In this document: one piece after another, positions 1 through 5,204 of the stretch
Layout: the number at the start of each line of letters is the position of its first letter
Numbering within the stretch: position 1 is the first letter of the stretch
DNA from: Deltaproteobacteria bacterium
Lineage (GTDB): Bacteria; Desulfobacterota; DSM-4660; Desulfatiglandales; B25-G16
Direction: 5' to 3'
NCBI GenBank assembly: GCA_019308645.1
Contig: JAFDHR010000325.1
Location: 1 to 5,204 of the forward strand
Length of the DNA: 5,204 bases
Notes under the pieces: generated by a model
Databases searched by the model: none
Seen by the model: only the letters and a program-made list of their open reading frames with translations
Told to the model about the DNA's origin: nothing
Program-made: the position numbers and the translations under genes

Positions 1-156
1 GTCTTCCAGAAACGTATTGATATCTAAATACATCTTCCAACAACCAACGATCCATTTGCATGGAAGCATGTTATTTTCGAAACGACAGTATCTAAAATTT
101 ACCTCGCCGCCCACCCTGGGGCATCGAAGCGTTTTCTGATCATACTGTTGAATCAA
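1..156 (-). CDS. Small cysteine-rich conserved protein, N-terminal 52 residues only (runs off left edge)
   Basis: An open minus-strand frame runs from a TTG codon at 156-154 to the window edge without a stop. I chose TTG because a strong Shine-Dalgarno (GGGAGGT, plus 164-170) lies 7 nt upstream of it; no ATG lies nearby in frame, and the first one (67-69) is already inside the conserved part. The peptide starts MIQQYDQKTLRCPRVGGEV and has cysteines at residues 12, 24, 33 and 39 in the order CPRVGGEV, YCR, LPC, GCW, followed by a hydrophobic 'YLDINTFL' stretch. I recognise this C-P-R-x-G-G-E-V / Y-C-R / P-C / C-W pattern from short uncharacterised proteins common in Desulfobacterota and relatives, but I cannot name the family. 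The four cysteines could bind a metal or Fe-S cluster; that is inference. It lies 140 nt downstream of trpB on the same strand and may belong to the same transcript or have its own promoter. Confidence 0.62.
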   Translation of the reverse strand, partial: MIQQYDQKTLRCPRVGGEVNFRYCRFENNMLPCKWIVGCWKMYLDINTFLED

Positions 157-163
157 TCTGTTT

Positions 164-170
164 ACCTCCC
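164..170 (-). promoter_or_regulatory. Ribosome-binding site of the cysteine-rich gene
   Basis: GGGAGGT on the minus strand, 7 nt before the TTG codon at 156-154. This near-perfect Shine-Dalgarno is what decides the non-ATG start of the small gene at the left edge. Confidence 0.6.
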
Positions 171-181
171 ATTGTAAAGGA

Positions 182-222
182 GTACACTCACAGGTCCGAA
201 TGGATAGGATCTGTGAGTATAC
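182..222 (-). other. Strong 16-bp imperfect inverted repeat (RNA hairpin or operator) between trpB and the cysteine-rich gene
   Basis: Arms 182-197 and 207-222 are reverse complements at 14 of 16 positions around a 9-nt loop; the core ACTCACAG/CTGTGAGT is perfect. On the minus-strand transcript the two exceptions are one G-U wobble and one mismatch, so a stable stem is expected. There is no T-run after it on either strand, so it is not a canonical intrinsic terminator. It lies 74 nt past the trpB stop and 25 nt before the TTG of the next gene. It could be a processing or attenuation hairpin, or a DNA operator, because a promoter-like TGGTATACT overlaps its upstream arm. Confidence 0.55.
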
Positions 223-224
223 CA
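216..224 (-). promoter_or_regulatory. Possible extended -10 promoter for the cysteine-rich gene
   Basis: On the minus strand TGGTATACT fits an extended -10 (TGn followed by TATACT, 5 of 6 to TATAAT). No good -35 hexamer lies 16-18 nt upstream. If used, transcription would start inside the 182-222 inverted repeat, about 50 nt before the TTG start codon. This is a sequence match only. Confidence 0.25.
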
Positions 225-296
225 TTAAAGAACCAGATTATTTTGTGTACAGCAGTTCTCGCCATTAAAGCGAGACATTTTGCAGCTTATATCTGG

Positions 297-1661
297 CTAC
301 GAGGCAACCTTGGGCAGTTCAGCCTGCGCCTTCTTAACATCCTCCTCAGGGTAGGCATAATCTTTGAGTTTACCTGACAGGTATGCATCATATGCAGCAA
401 GGTCGAAGTGTCCATGTCCACTATGGGCAATCAAGATTGTTTTTGCTTCCCCCGATTCCTTACACTTGAGAGCCTCATCGATGCCTACCTTGACATTGTG
501 ACATGGTTCAGGCCCGCTTATAATGCCTTCCGTGCGAGCAAACTGTACGCCGGCAGCGAAGGTAGCAGTCTGATGCACGGCTACGGCTTCAACAAAACCC
601 AGTTCGTAGAGGTGGCATATGATCGGTGCCATCCCATGATAGCGCAGGCCTCCAGCATGTACCGGAGGTGGGATAAATCCGTGACCGAGTGTATGCATCT
701 TGAGTAGTGGAGTCATACCAACTACATCACCAAAATCATAGGCATACATTCCCCTGGTCACGGTGGGGCAACTTTCGGGCTCAACACAGATAATACGCAT
801 GTCTGGCTTTTCTCCGCTGATTTTATCTCTGACCCAGGGCAGAAATTGGCCACCATAGTTGGAGCCGCCGCCAATGTTACCTACAATAATATCAGGGTAG
901 GCATCTGCCATCTCCATTTGTTTCCGACACTCTTCCCCCTGTATGGTCTGGTGAAGCAGGACATGATTGAGCACACTGCCCAGAGAATAGTGAGTATCAT
1001 CACGGCTTACGCACTCCTCTACTGCCTCACTGATGGCAAGTCCCAGGCTGCCAGGACAATCAGGCCATTTTTCCAGCATATCTCTGCCCGCTTTAGTTTC
1101 TGTGCTGGGGCTTGGGATACACTTTCCTCCCCAGACCTCCATTGCGATGCGGCGATATGGCTTCTGGTCATAACTTATTCTGACCATATAAACCTTGATC
1201 TCTACATCAAAGAAAGCGCCGGCCATACTCAGAGCACTACCCCACTGTCCGGCACCGGTCTCTGTAGTTATTCGTTTTATGCCCTCCTTCATGTTATAGT
1301 AACACTGAGCCACAGCAGTATTAGGCTTATGGCTGCCAGCCTGGTTTGTCCCCTCATACTTAAAGAAGATCTTGGCTGGTGTGTCTAAGGCCTTCTCAAG
1401 GCGATATGCCCGGTGCAACACTGTTGGTCTCCACGTCCGATAGATATCCTGTAGCTCCTCAGGGATTTCAATCCATCGTTCGGTGCTTACCTCCTGTTTG
1501 ATAAGCTCCATGGGAAATAGAGGAGCCAGGTCATCCGGGGTTACCGGCTGCCCCGTTCCTGGATGTAAAACCGGTGGAAGTGGTTCTGGCAAATCTGCCT
1601 GGATGTTATACCAATGAGTTGGCATATCCTTTTGGTCAAGAAAAAACATTGCTCTTTTCAT
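297..1661 (-). CDS. trpB: TrpB2-type tryptophan synthase beta chain-like PLP enzyme
   Basis: A PLP-dependent fold-type II enzyme of 454 residues, expected to act in the cytoplasm and condense indole with serine or O-phosphoserine to give tryptophan. The PLP lysine is K112 in GSHKPN (109-114), the probable catalytic glutamate is E134 in TETGAGQWG, the cofactor phosphate loop is GGGSN (264-268), and the C-terminal HSGHGHFD (413-420) is typical of the TrpB2 branch. The extended N-terminus ([21 protein letters not shown], about 17-37) and the length also fit TrpB2 rather than TrpB1 (about 400 residues). The ATG follows an A6G7 tract that supplies the ribosome-binding site. No trpA is adjacent; TrpB2 proteins often occur away from trpA and act alone. 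It lies 79 nt downstream of serA on the same strand, so co-transcription is likely. The family is nearly certain; the acceptor and donor substrates are inferred. Confidence 0.95.
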   Translation of the reverse strand: MKRAMFFLDQKDMPTHWYNIQADLPEPLPPVLHPGTGQPVTPDDLAPLFPMELIKQEVSTERWIEIPEELQDIYRTWRPTVLHRAYRLEKALDTPAKIFFKYEGTNQAGSHKPNTAVAQCYYNMKEGIKRITTETGAGQWGSALSMAGAFFDVEIKVYMVRISYDQKPYRRIAMEVWGGKCIPSPSTETKAGRDMLEKWPDCPGSLGLAISEAVEECVSRDDTHYSLGSVLNHVLLHQTIQGEECRKQMEMADAYPDIIVGNIGGGSNYGGQFLPWVRDKISGEKPDMRIICVEPESCPTVTRGMYAYDFGDVVGMTPLLKMHTLGHGFIPPPVHAGGLRYHGMAPIICHLYELGFVEAVAVHQTATFAAGVQFARTEGIISGPEPCHNVKVGIDEALKCKESGEAKTILIAHSGHGHFDLAAYDAYLSGKLKDYAYPEEDVKKAQAELPKVAS

Positions 1662-1678
1662 TGTACCCCCCCTTTTTT
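1662..1678 (-). promoter_or_regulatory. trpB ribosome-binding region made of an A6G7 homopolymer pair
   Basis: Reading the minus strand, six A (plus 1673-1678) run directly into seven G (plus 1666-1672), then TACA and the trpB ATG. The G-run is the only Shine-Dalgarno-like sequence before this start. Adjacent homopolymers of this length are unusual for a ribosome-binding site and prone to slippage or sequencing error. Confidence 0.5.
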
Positions 1679-1740
1679 GATTGTTATTCTACATCAGCCC
1701 GCAACAACCTATGCCACGGACAGCCTCATTTTTAGAGCAT

Positions 1741-3321
1741 TTACAACTCTATCCTTTTTACTAACAAAATATCTTCCAGACCGCGCAATTCTTCAAGAAT
1801 TTTATCGTTTACTGAAACATTTGTAGCCAAAAAAATTACATTCTGTTTTTTTGCCTTTTCTTCGCCCACTTGCATACGGCTGATGTTAACCTCATATCTC
1901 CCAAGGGTGCTGGTAATTTTGCCAATGACACCGGGTTTGTCAATATTGTTTATCAACAGATTATGGCCTTCAGGAATGGCCTCAAGGTAAAAGTTATTAA
2001 GGCGCAGAATTCTGAGTAAATTATTACCGAATATGGTCCCGGATATGATATTTTTACTTTTTTGTGTCTTAACGGTAATCTTGATAAGGCTGGAAAAATC
2101 CTCAGGTGCCTTAGTTTTAGATTCCACCACTTTCATGCCCCGCTCAGCAGCAATAACAGGGGCATTAACAAAGTTCACTTGATCTTTAAGAAGAGGGGTG
2201 AGAAGCCCTTTGAGCATTGCAGTAGTGAGAGGTGTTACATTATAATTGGTTACCTTTCCTGAGTAAATTATCTGAACTTCCAGGATAGCATTATCAGCGA
2301 GCTGGCTCTGAAGGGATCCCATCTTTTCCGCTAAAGTGGCATATGGTCGTAAAGTGGACAGCAGTTCTGGGCTGATGCTTGGGACATTCACAGCATTTTT
2401 TACTGAGCCATACAAAAGATATCCGATAATTTCCTCGGCCACATCTTTAGCCACTTTGTCCTGTGCCTCTTTGGTTGACGCACCAAGGTGGGGTGTAGCT
2501 ATCAGGTTAGGCAAACTCATCAGTTCTGTCTTGCCGGGCGGCTCTTTTATAAAGACATCTAAGGCCGCACCTGATAGGTGGCCTGATTTTAAGGCCTCAA
2601 GGAGATCATCTTCATTGACTATACCCCCGCGGGCGCAGTTGATAACCATTGCCCCGTTTTTCATTTTGGCAATTGCCTGCCTGTTTATCATGTTGATGGT
2701 TTCCCCAGTGCTCGGTGTATGAATGGTGATATAATCGGATCTTTGAAGCAGTTCATCAAAGGAAACTGGCTCGATATCCATTCTCTCAATGATGTCTGGC
2801 TTTATATAAGGATCATAGGCAATGACCTTCATCTCCATTGCTTTCGCCCTTTCAGACACAAGCCGTCCTATGCGCCCAACTCCGATTACTCCAAGAGTTT
2901 TGTTAAATATTTCCCGCCCCTGGAATTTTTTCTTCTCCCATTTTCCCTCCTTAAGAGATGCGCTTGCCTGGGGGATGTTACGTGAGAGGGCCATAATCAT
3001 TGCAATGGTATGTTCAGCCGCTGTTATGGTGTTACCCTCCGGGGTATTCATTACCACAATTCCCTTTTTGCTTGCAGCAGGGATGTCCACGTTGTCTAAA
3101 CCTATTCCGGCTCGGCCAATAACCTTCAAATTATGGGCCGCCTCAATGATTTCAGCAGTGGCCTTGGTTGCACTCCGTATAACAAGTGCATGATAGTCTC
3201 CAATAATTTTTTTTAGTTTTTCAGGGGACAGATCGGTATTTACATCAACCTCGATATCAGGAGTTTCTTGAAATGTCTTTACACCAACCTCTGATAAGGG
3301 ATCGCTTATAAGAACTTTCAT
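1741..3321 (-). CDS. serA: D-3-phosphoglycerate dehydrogenase
   Basis: Oxidises 3-phosphoglycerate to 3-phosphohydroxypyruvate with NAD+, the first committed step of phosphorylated serine synthesis in the cytoplasm. The 526 residues match the long SerA type. An N-terminal substrate-binding half (about 1-98) and a Rossmann domain (about 99-285) carry GVGRIG (147-152) with the ribose-binding D170. The catalytic set is R231 in CARGG, E260 in KEPP and H278 in TPHLG. An intervening allosteric substrate-binding-type domain (about 320-440) follows, then a C-terminal ACT domain (about 453-526, starting around HNLLINNIDKPGVIGKI), where serine usually gives feedback inhibition. The ATG has an AAGGAAG Shine-Dalgarno 5 nt upstream. 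trpB follows after 79 nt with no terminator seen between. Upstream, a 125-bp palindromic repeat starts only 20 nt from the start codon. Nothing looks truncated or mutated. Confidence 0.98.
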   Translation of the reverse strand: MKVLISDPLSEVGVKTFQETPDIEVDVNTDLSPEKLKKIIGDYHALVIRSATKATAEIIEAAHNLKVIGRAGIGLDNVDIPAASKKGIVVMNTPEGNTITAAEHTIAMIMALSRNIPQASASLKEGKWEKKKFQGREIFNKTLGVIGVGRIGRLVSERAKAMEMKVIAYDPYIKPDIIERMDIEPVSFDELLQRSDYITIHTPSTGETINMINRQAIAKMKNGAMVINCARGGIVNEDDLLEALKSGHLSGAALDVFIKEPPGKTELMSLPNLIATPHLGASTKEAQDKVAKDVAEEIIGYLLYGSVKNAVNVPSISPELLSTLRPYATLAEKMGSLQSQLADNAILEVQIIYSGKVTNYNVTPLTTAMLKGLLTPLLKDQVNFVNAPVIAAERGMKVVESKTKAPEDFSSLIKITVKTQKSKNIISGTIFGNNLLRILRLNNFYLEAIPEGHNLLINNIDKPGVIGKITSTLGRYEVNISRMQVGEEKAKKQNVIFLATNVSVNDKILEELRGLEDILLVKRIEL

Positions 3322-3326
3322 ATTAT

Positions 3327-3333
3327 CTTCCTT
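3327..3333 (-). promoter_or_regulatory. serA ribosome-binding site
   Basis: AAGGAAG on the minus strand with 5 nt to the ATG. Only 8 bp separate it from the terminal inverted repeat of the MITE-like element, so the element lies just outside the translation signals. Confidence 0.6.
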
Positions 3334-3341
3334 GCGTTTTC

Positions 3342-3466
3342 ATACCAAGTTGCAATCATGTCATTGCGAGGAGCGAAGCGACGTGGCAATCTATCCTATT
3401 GAGATTGCTTCACATTCGTTCGCAATGACGTTTAAAAATAGTAGCGGGTTGAAAGCAACTTGGTAT
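3342..3466. repeat. 125-bp MITE-like palindromic repeat with 12-bp perfect terminal inverted repeats
   Basis: The ends ATACCAAGTTGC (3342-3353) and GCAACTTGGTAT (3455-3466) are exact reverse complements. Inside, GTCATTGCGAGGAGCGAAGC... (from 3360) and its imperfect inverted copy ending CGCAATGAC (to 3429) form a second, nested palindrome; GGCAATCT (3385-3392) pairs with AGATTGCT (3402-3409). I recognise the inner TCATTGCGAGGAGCGAAGC sequence as a dispersed non-coding repeat in many bacterial genomes, often mis-called as a small protein containing 'CHCEERSDVAI'. The frame here gives exactly that string. No transposase is encoded, so movement would need one supplied in trans. A TA duplication is possible if the true ends are CCAAGTTGC, but this cannot be proven from one copy. 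Confidence 0.8.
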
Positions 3467-3476
3467 CAGACCTGCT

Positions 3477-3504
3477 ATTTTATGGTTTTTAAGAAATTGT
3501 GCAA
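3477..3504 (-). promoter_or_regulatory. Probable serA promoter (TTGCAC, 16 nt, TAAAAT)
   Basis: On the minus strand TTGCAC (plus 3499-3504) and TAAAAT (plus 3477-3482) are separated by 16 nt. The -10 matches consensus at 5 of 6 positions; the -35 matches only in TTG. Transcription would start near 3470, just before the MITE-like repeat, so the whole repeat would lie in a roughly 150-nt serA leader. The rest of 3467-3620 is AT-rich with no gene that I can see. Confidence 0.4.
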
Positions 3505-3634
3505 GGCTCTTTTTTGGTAAAGTCAAAAAATATTGGCTATGGAAGTTTCTTTGTATATATATAATTTTTTAGTTTACATTGAGGGTGGAAAATTTGAACT
3601 TCTGAAATGTTTATTTTTTTGTAACTGCTTAGCT

Positions 3635-3713
3635 AGCCACCAAGGCACAAACAATTGACAATTGACAATTGAAAATCGAAAATTGGGATTAGTGCCTTTG
3701 TGACTTAGTGGCT
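3635..3713. repeat. Inverted-repeat element enclosing a heptamer array
   Basis: The arms AGCCACCAAGGCACAAA (3635-3651) and TTTGTGACTTAGTGGCT (3697-3713) are reverse complements at 15 of 17 positions. Weaker pairing of GTAACT (3621-3626) with AGTTGC (3718-3723) suggests an outer boundary. Similar 'CCACCAAGGCACAAAG ... CTTTGTGNCTTAGTGG' pairs occur, to my recollection, as dispersed intergenic repeats in several environmental bacterial lineages. It has no coding capacity and lies 41 bp upstream of the racemase extended -10. Confidence 0.6.
3651..3685. repeat. Five tandem 7-bp units (ACAATTG type)
   Basis: Units are ACAATTG three times, then AAAATCG and AAAATTG, with no spacer. Each intact unit contains the palindrome CAATTG. 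The array lies exactly inside the inverted arms 3635-3651/3697-3713. Short heptamer arrays of this kind expand and contract by slippage, so copy number probably varies among strains. Confidence 0.75.
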
Positions 3714-3760
3714 GAATAGTTGCATTTTTTTTAAAATGAGAAAAATATTATTGGTATGAC

Positions 3761-3769
3761 TGTTATAAT
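3761..3769 (+). promoter_or_regulatory. Extended -10 promoter of the racemase gene
   Basis: TGTTATAAT is a perfect extended -10 (TGn plus consensus TATAAT). The hexamer 17 nt upstream (AAAAAT) is not a -35, but extended -10 promoters often do without one. The predicted start near 3776 gives a leader of about 115 nt. In it I see only a weak TTTTAT/ATAAAA hairpin (3861-3876) and no known riboswitch. Confidence 0.5.
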
Positions 3770-3881
3770 ATCCATGAAGGGTGCAAGAATAAGATTAATT
3801 CATTCTGCATACTGGATGTGATATTTTCTGTCAAGGAGATTTTTCTTTTTTATTGGCGAATTTTATCAAGATAAAAAAGTA

Positions 3882-3887
3882 GAGGAG
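3882..3887 (+). promoter_or_regulatory. Racemase ribosome-binding site
   Basis: GAGGAG is 4 nt before the ATG at 3892. A second purine run, AAGGAG near 3834, has no plausible start codon at the right distance in this frame. Confidence 0.55.
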
Positions 3888-3891
3888 TACT

Positions 3892-4584
3892 ATGAAAACA
3901 ATTGGTCTTATTGGAGGTATGAGCTGGGAGTCATCGTCTGTGTATTATAATATAATAAATACAACCGTGAAAGAACGCCTTGGTGGACTCAACTCTGCAA
4001 AATGTATTATGTATTCTGTTAATTTTGAAGAGATTGCAAGCTTACAACATCAAGGGGAGTGGGAGGAACTTACAAGATTGATGATCCATTTTGCTCAGCA
4101 ATTAGAGGGGGCCGGTGCTGACTTTATTGTAATTTGTACAAACACTATGCATAAAATGGCCCCAGAGGTTCAAGACAATATAAATATCCCTCTCCTGCAT
4201 ATAGCTGATGCGACTGCTGAGAGGATTAAAAAGCAGGGATTAACAAAACCTGGTTTGCTGGGAACAAAGTTTACTATGGAAGAGGATTTTTATAAAAAAA
4301 GATTAAAAGAAAAATATAATCTTGATGTCATGATACCTTCAAATACTGATAGAGAAATAATTGATAGTGTTATTTATAATGAACTGTGTCTTGGGATATT
4401 AAAGCAATCTTCAAAGGAAAAATTCAAAGAAATTATTAGAAGGCTTGTTTCAGTTGGTGCAGATGGACTGATTTTAGGGTGCACGGAAATTCCGCTTTTG
4501 ATTAGCCAGGAGGATGTGGAAGTGCCTTTATTTGATACAACGGCGATTCACTCAAAGGCCGCAGTTGCGTTTGCCTTAGAATAG
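3892..4584 (+). CDS. Aspartate/glutamate racemase family protein (YgeA-like amino-acid racemase)
   Basis: A cofactor-independent racemase of 230 residues, the normal length for this family, expected in the cytoplasm. These enzymes use two cysteines on opposite faces of the substrate to invert the alpha carbon. Both are present: C82 in ICTNTMHK and C197 in LGCTEIPLL. The N-terminal IGLIGGMSWESS is the family hallmark and the C-terminal FDTTAIHSKAAV is also typical. The ATG has GAGGAG at 3882-3887, 4 nt upstream. The substrate (aspartate, glutamate or a broader range) cannot be read from the sequence. It is transcribed away from serA and stands alone, with no peptidoglycan or amino-acid gene beside it. 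It is visibly AT-rich: 20 of 60 bases are G or C at 3901-3960 and 12 of 60 at 4261-4320, against 34 of 60 at 541-600 in trpB. That hints at separate ancestry. Confidence 0.92.
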   Translation: MKTIGLIGGMSWESSSVYYNIINTTVKERLGGLNSAKCIMYSVNFEEIASLQHQGEWEELTRLMIHFAQQLEGAGADFIVICTNTMHKMAPEVQDNINIPLLHIADATAERIKKQGLTKPGLLGTKFTMEEDFYKKRLKEKYNLDVMIPSNTDREIIDSVIYNELCLGILKQSSKEKFKEIIRRLVSVGADGLILGCTEIPLLISQEDVEVPLFDTTAIHSKAAVAFALE

Positions 4585-4592
4585 CACTAAGG
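4574..4592 (+). terminator. Weak hairpin at the end of the racemase gene
   Basis: CCTTAG (4574-4579) pairs with CTAAGG (4587-4592) around a 7-nt loop that contains the stop codon. The nearest T-run (4605-4609) is 12 nt further on, so it is a poor intrinsic terminator. No better one was found after this gene. Confidence 0.2.
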
Positions 4593-4756
4593 ATTAATTC
4601 TGGGTTTTTGGGGACGTTGTTTCTTACGTTGACTTGTTTTATCCTTGTCCTTTTAGGATTTCAGAGGGCATCTGCCCATTGGAGACACAAAACTCTATCG
4701 GTCTTAACAGTCATAAAAAGTCCTGCCCTTTTCTATCACTCTAATGATAAATGTGG
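4593..4756. other. Non-coding flank of the RAYT remnant
   Basis: This stretch separates the racemase from the 3' end of the transposase remnant. It has no supported gene. It contains GGGGACGTTGT (4610-4620) with a second ACGTTG shortly after, and a small GGGC/GCCC palindrome (4666-4677). GGGGACGTT-type sequences often flank RAYT and IS200-like genes in related genomes as far as I recall, so the mobile-element boundary may lie near 4610. No matching inverted copy is visible on the right side. Confidence 0.3.
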
Positions 4757-5071
4757 TCAGCCCTTGACATGGGACAAACTTCCAGTGATGCCCTTAACAG
4801 GACTCCTTAGCGTGCTGTCAGTGCTGAGTTTCTCGGTAAACCTCTGATTCACTCGCATTCGCCAGGCTGCCCCGCGCGGAAGCGCAGGGAGCTTGACTTT
4901 TGATACCGCAGAATAACTAAGTCCCCCTGTCAGGTCTCTTATCTGTCTGTTGGTAATGGTTGTCCATTTTTTCAATAGATGAATTGTGATGCCCCTGTAG
5001 ACACCCTTGCCTTTCTTGATCTCGTCCGGAATATGCGGGACATCTGTTTGTAAATAATTATTGGATTTTAT
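4757..5071 (-). pseudogene. 5'-truncated REP-associated tyrosine transposase (RAYT) remnant, C-terminal domain only
   Basis: The minus-strand frame is open from a TGA at 5074-5072 to a TGA at 4759-4757. It contains VPHIPDEIKKGKGVYRGI, then HLLKKWTTITNRQIRDLTGG and LSYSAVSKV, then NQRFTEKLSTD and a terminal LSHVKG. This is the C-terminal DnaA-like helix-turn-helix region I know from RAYT proteins (COG1943, Y1_Tnp family), including the usual 'TNRxI...GGLSYSAVSK' core and 'SHVKG' end. The catalytic HUH and tyrosine domain, about 150-200 residues, is missing: no upstream sequence encodes it and the frame begins at a stop. The only start is a TTG at 4975-4973 inside the domain with no ribosome-binding site, so I regard it as a dead fragment. 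Between SAVSKV and NQRF there is an extra 15-residue segment. Confidence 0.72.
4850..4894. repeat. 45-nt in-frame insertion with GC-rich hairpin inside the RAYT remnant
   Basis: In the remnant, the expected SAVSKV-NQRF join is interrupted by KLPALPRGAAWRMRV, encoded by exactly 45 nt. The inserted DNA holds a hairpin at 4866-4892: 11 pairs counting one wobble on the minus strand, one bulged base (4869), and a GGAA loop on the plus strand (TTCC on the minus). It is bordered by similar AGTCAA and AGTGAA on the minus strand, a possible imperfect target duplication. The segment is far more GC-rich than its surroundings. That it is an insertion rests on my memory of the family, not on an alignment. 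Confidence 0.45.
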
Positions 5072-5091
5072 TCAACCATATGGTATATAAT
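5061..5091 (+). promoter_or_regulatory. Possible promoter for the right-edge gene
   Basis: A perfect TATAAT is at 5086-5091, with TTGGAT at 5061-5066, 19 nt upstream, which is longer than ideal. A 14-bp inverted repeat ATATTA-TG-TAATAT (5116-5129) lies between it and the putative start, and could be an operator or simply AT-rich chance. A second TATAAT at 5156-5161 is too close to the start codon to be the main promoter. Confidence 0.25.
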
Positions 5092-5171
5092 AAGGGTGTT
5101 GTAAAGATCGTATAAATATTATGTAATATCAATTGTTTAAATAATAAAAAGCCTCTATAATGGAGGGGATT

Positions 5172-5204
5172 TTGTCAAAAGAACCCTTGGCCCAAAACGG
5201 AGGC
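5172..5204 (+). CDS. Probable start of a gene running off the right edge (11 codons visible)
   Basis: TTG at 5172 follows GGAGGGG (5162-5168), a good Shine-Dalgarno with normal spacing, and reads M-SKEPLAQNGG to the end of the window. An in-frame ATG at 5160 is possible but has no ribosome-binding site. Eleven codons are too few to identify a product, and the frame may be accidental. Confidence 0.35.
   Translation, partial: MSKEPLAQNGG

Noticed and set aside
257..275. TCTCGC/GCGAGA hairpin just past the trpB stop, as a trpB terminator
   Set aside because: The stem is only 6 bp and no T-run follows on the minus strand, so it cannot be supported as an intrinsic terminator.
408..1388. Plus-strand open frames (408-707 and 846-1388)
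   Set aside because: They lie wholly antisense to trpB, whose catalytic motifs are intact; the translations have no recognisable domain and no convincing ribosome-binding site.
1662..1740. Leader peptide or attenuator between serA and trpB
   Set aside because: The only small frame (MRLSVA) has no tryptophan codons and no ribosome-binding site, and no alternative stem-loops or T-run are visible.
1614..1826. Plus-strand 70-codon frame across the serA-trpB gap
   Set aside because: It overlaps the ends of both genes on the opposite strand and has no family features.
2062..3193. Plus-strand frames within serA (2062-2262, 2336-2722, 2719-2985, 2822-3193)
   Set aside because: All are antisense shadows of serA; they overlap each other and look like low-complexity reverse translations.
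3332..3520. 62-codon plus-strand frame containing CHCEERSDVAI
   Set aside because: It is the translation of the palindromic repeat at 3342-3466, a known source of spurious proteins.
3651..3685. CRISPR or iteron interpretation of the heptamer array
   Set aside because: Units are 7 bp and contiguous with no spacers, and no replication-initiator gene or DnaA boxes lie nearby.
3773..3820. 15-codon ATG frame in the racemase leader
   Set aside because: It has no ribosome-binding site, and its ATG falls at or before the predicted transcription start.
4608..4847. 79-codon plus-strand frame after the racemase
   Set aside because: It overlaps the RAYT remnant on the other strand, shows no domain and has no clear ribosome-binding site; its hydrophobic start is not enough to call a signal peptide.

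Overview
The window looks like a chromosomal stretch from a Gram-negative bacterium of moderate G+C. My best guess is Desulfobacterota or a relative such as Nitrospirota. The reasons are the TrpB2-type enzyme, a small four-cysteine protein of a kind I associate with those groups, a RAYT remnant and the dispersed 'TCATTGCGAGGAGCGAAGC' palindromic repeat. No rRNA or complete marker gene supports this, so the lineage is an inference.

Left half, all on the minus strand, transcribed from right to left: serA (D-3-phosphoglycerate dehydrogenase, 3321 to 1741), a 79-nt gap, a TrpB2-type tryptophan synthase beta-like gene (1661 to 297), a 140-nt gap with a strong 16-bp hairpin, and the first 52 codons of a small cysteine-rich gene (156 to 1, running off the left edge). 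SerA makes the precursor of O-phosphoserine, and some characterised TrpB2 enzymes use O-phosphoserine in place of serine, so the pairing makes metabolic sense.

Middle, 3322-3891: a 570-bp divergent intergenic region holding two non-coding palindromic repeats. One is a 125-bp MITE-like element with perfect 12-bp terminal inverted repeats, sitting between a probable serA promoter and the serA ribosome-binding site. The other is a pair of 17-bp inverted arms around five 7-bp tandem units, just upstream of an extended -10 promoter for the next gene.

Right part: an Asp/Glu-racemase-family gene on the plus strand (3892-4584), clearly more AT-rich than serA and trpB. Next comes a minus-strand 5'-truncated RAYT-type transposase remnant (open frame 5071 to 4757) that carries an apparent in-frame 45-nt insertion with a GC-rich hairpin. 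At the right edge is the probable start of another plus-strand gene.

I found no CRISPR array, tRNA, rRNA, riboswitch or complete mobile element. Nothing here amounts to a clearly new multi-gene system. The items most worth a second look are the serA-trpB2 pairing, the repeat in the serA leader, the palindrome inside the RAYT remnant and the truncated cysteine-rich gene.
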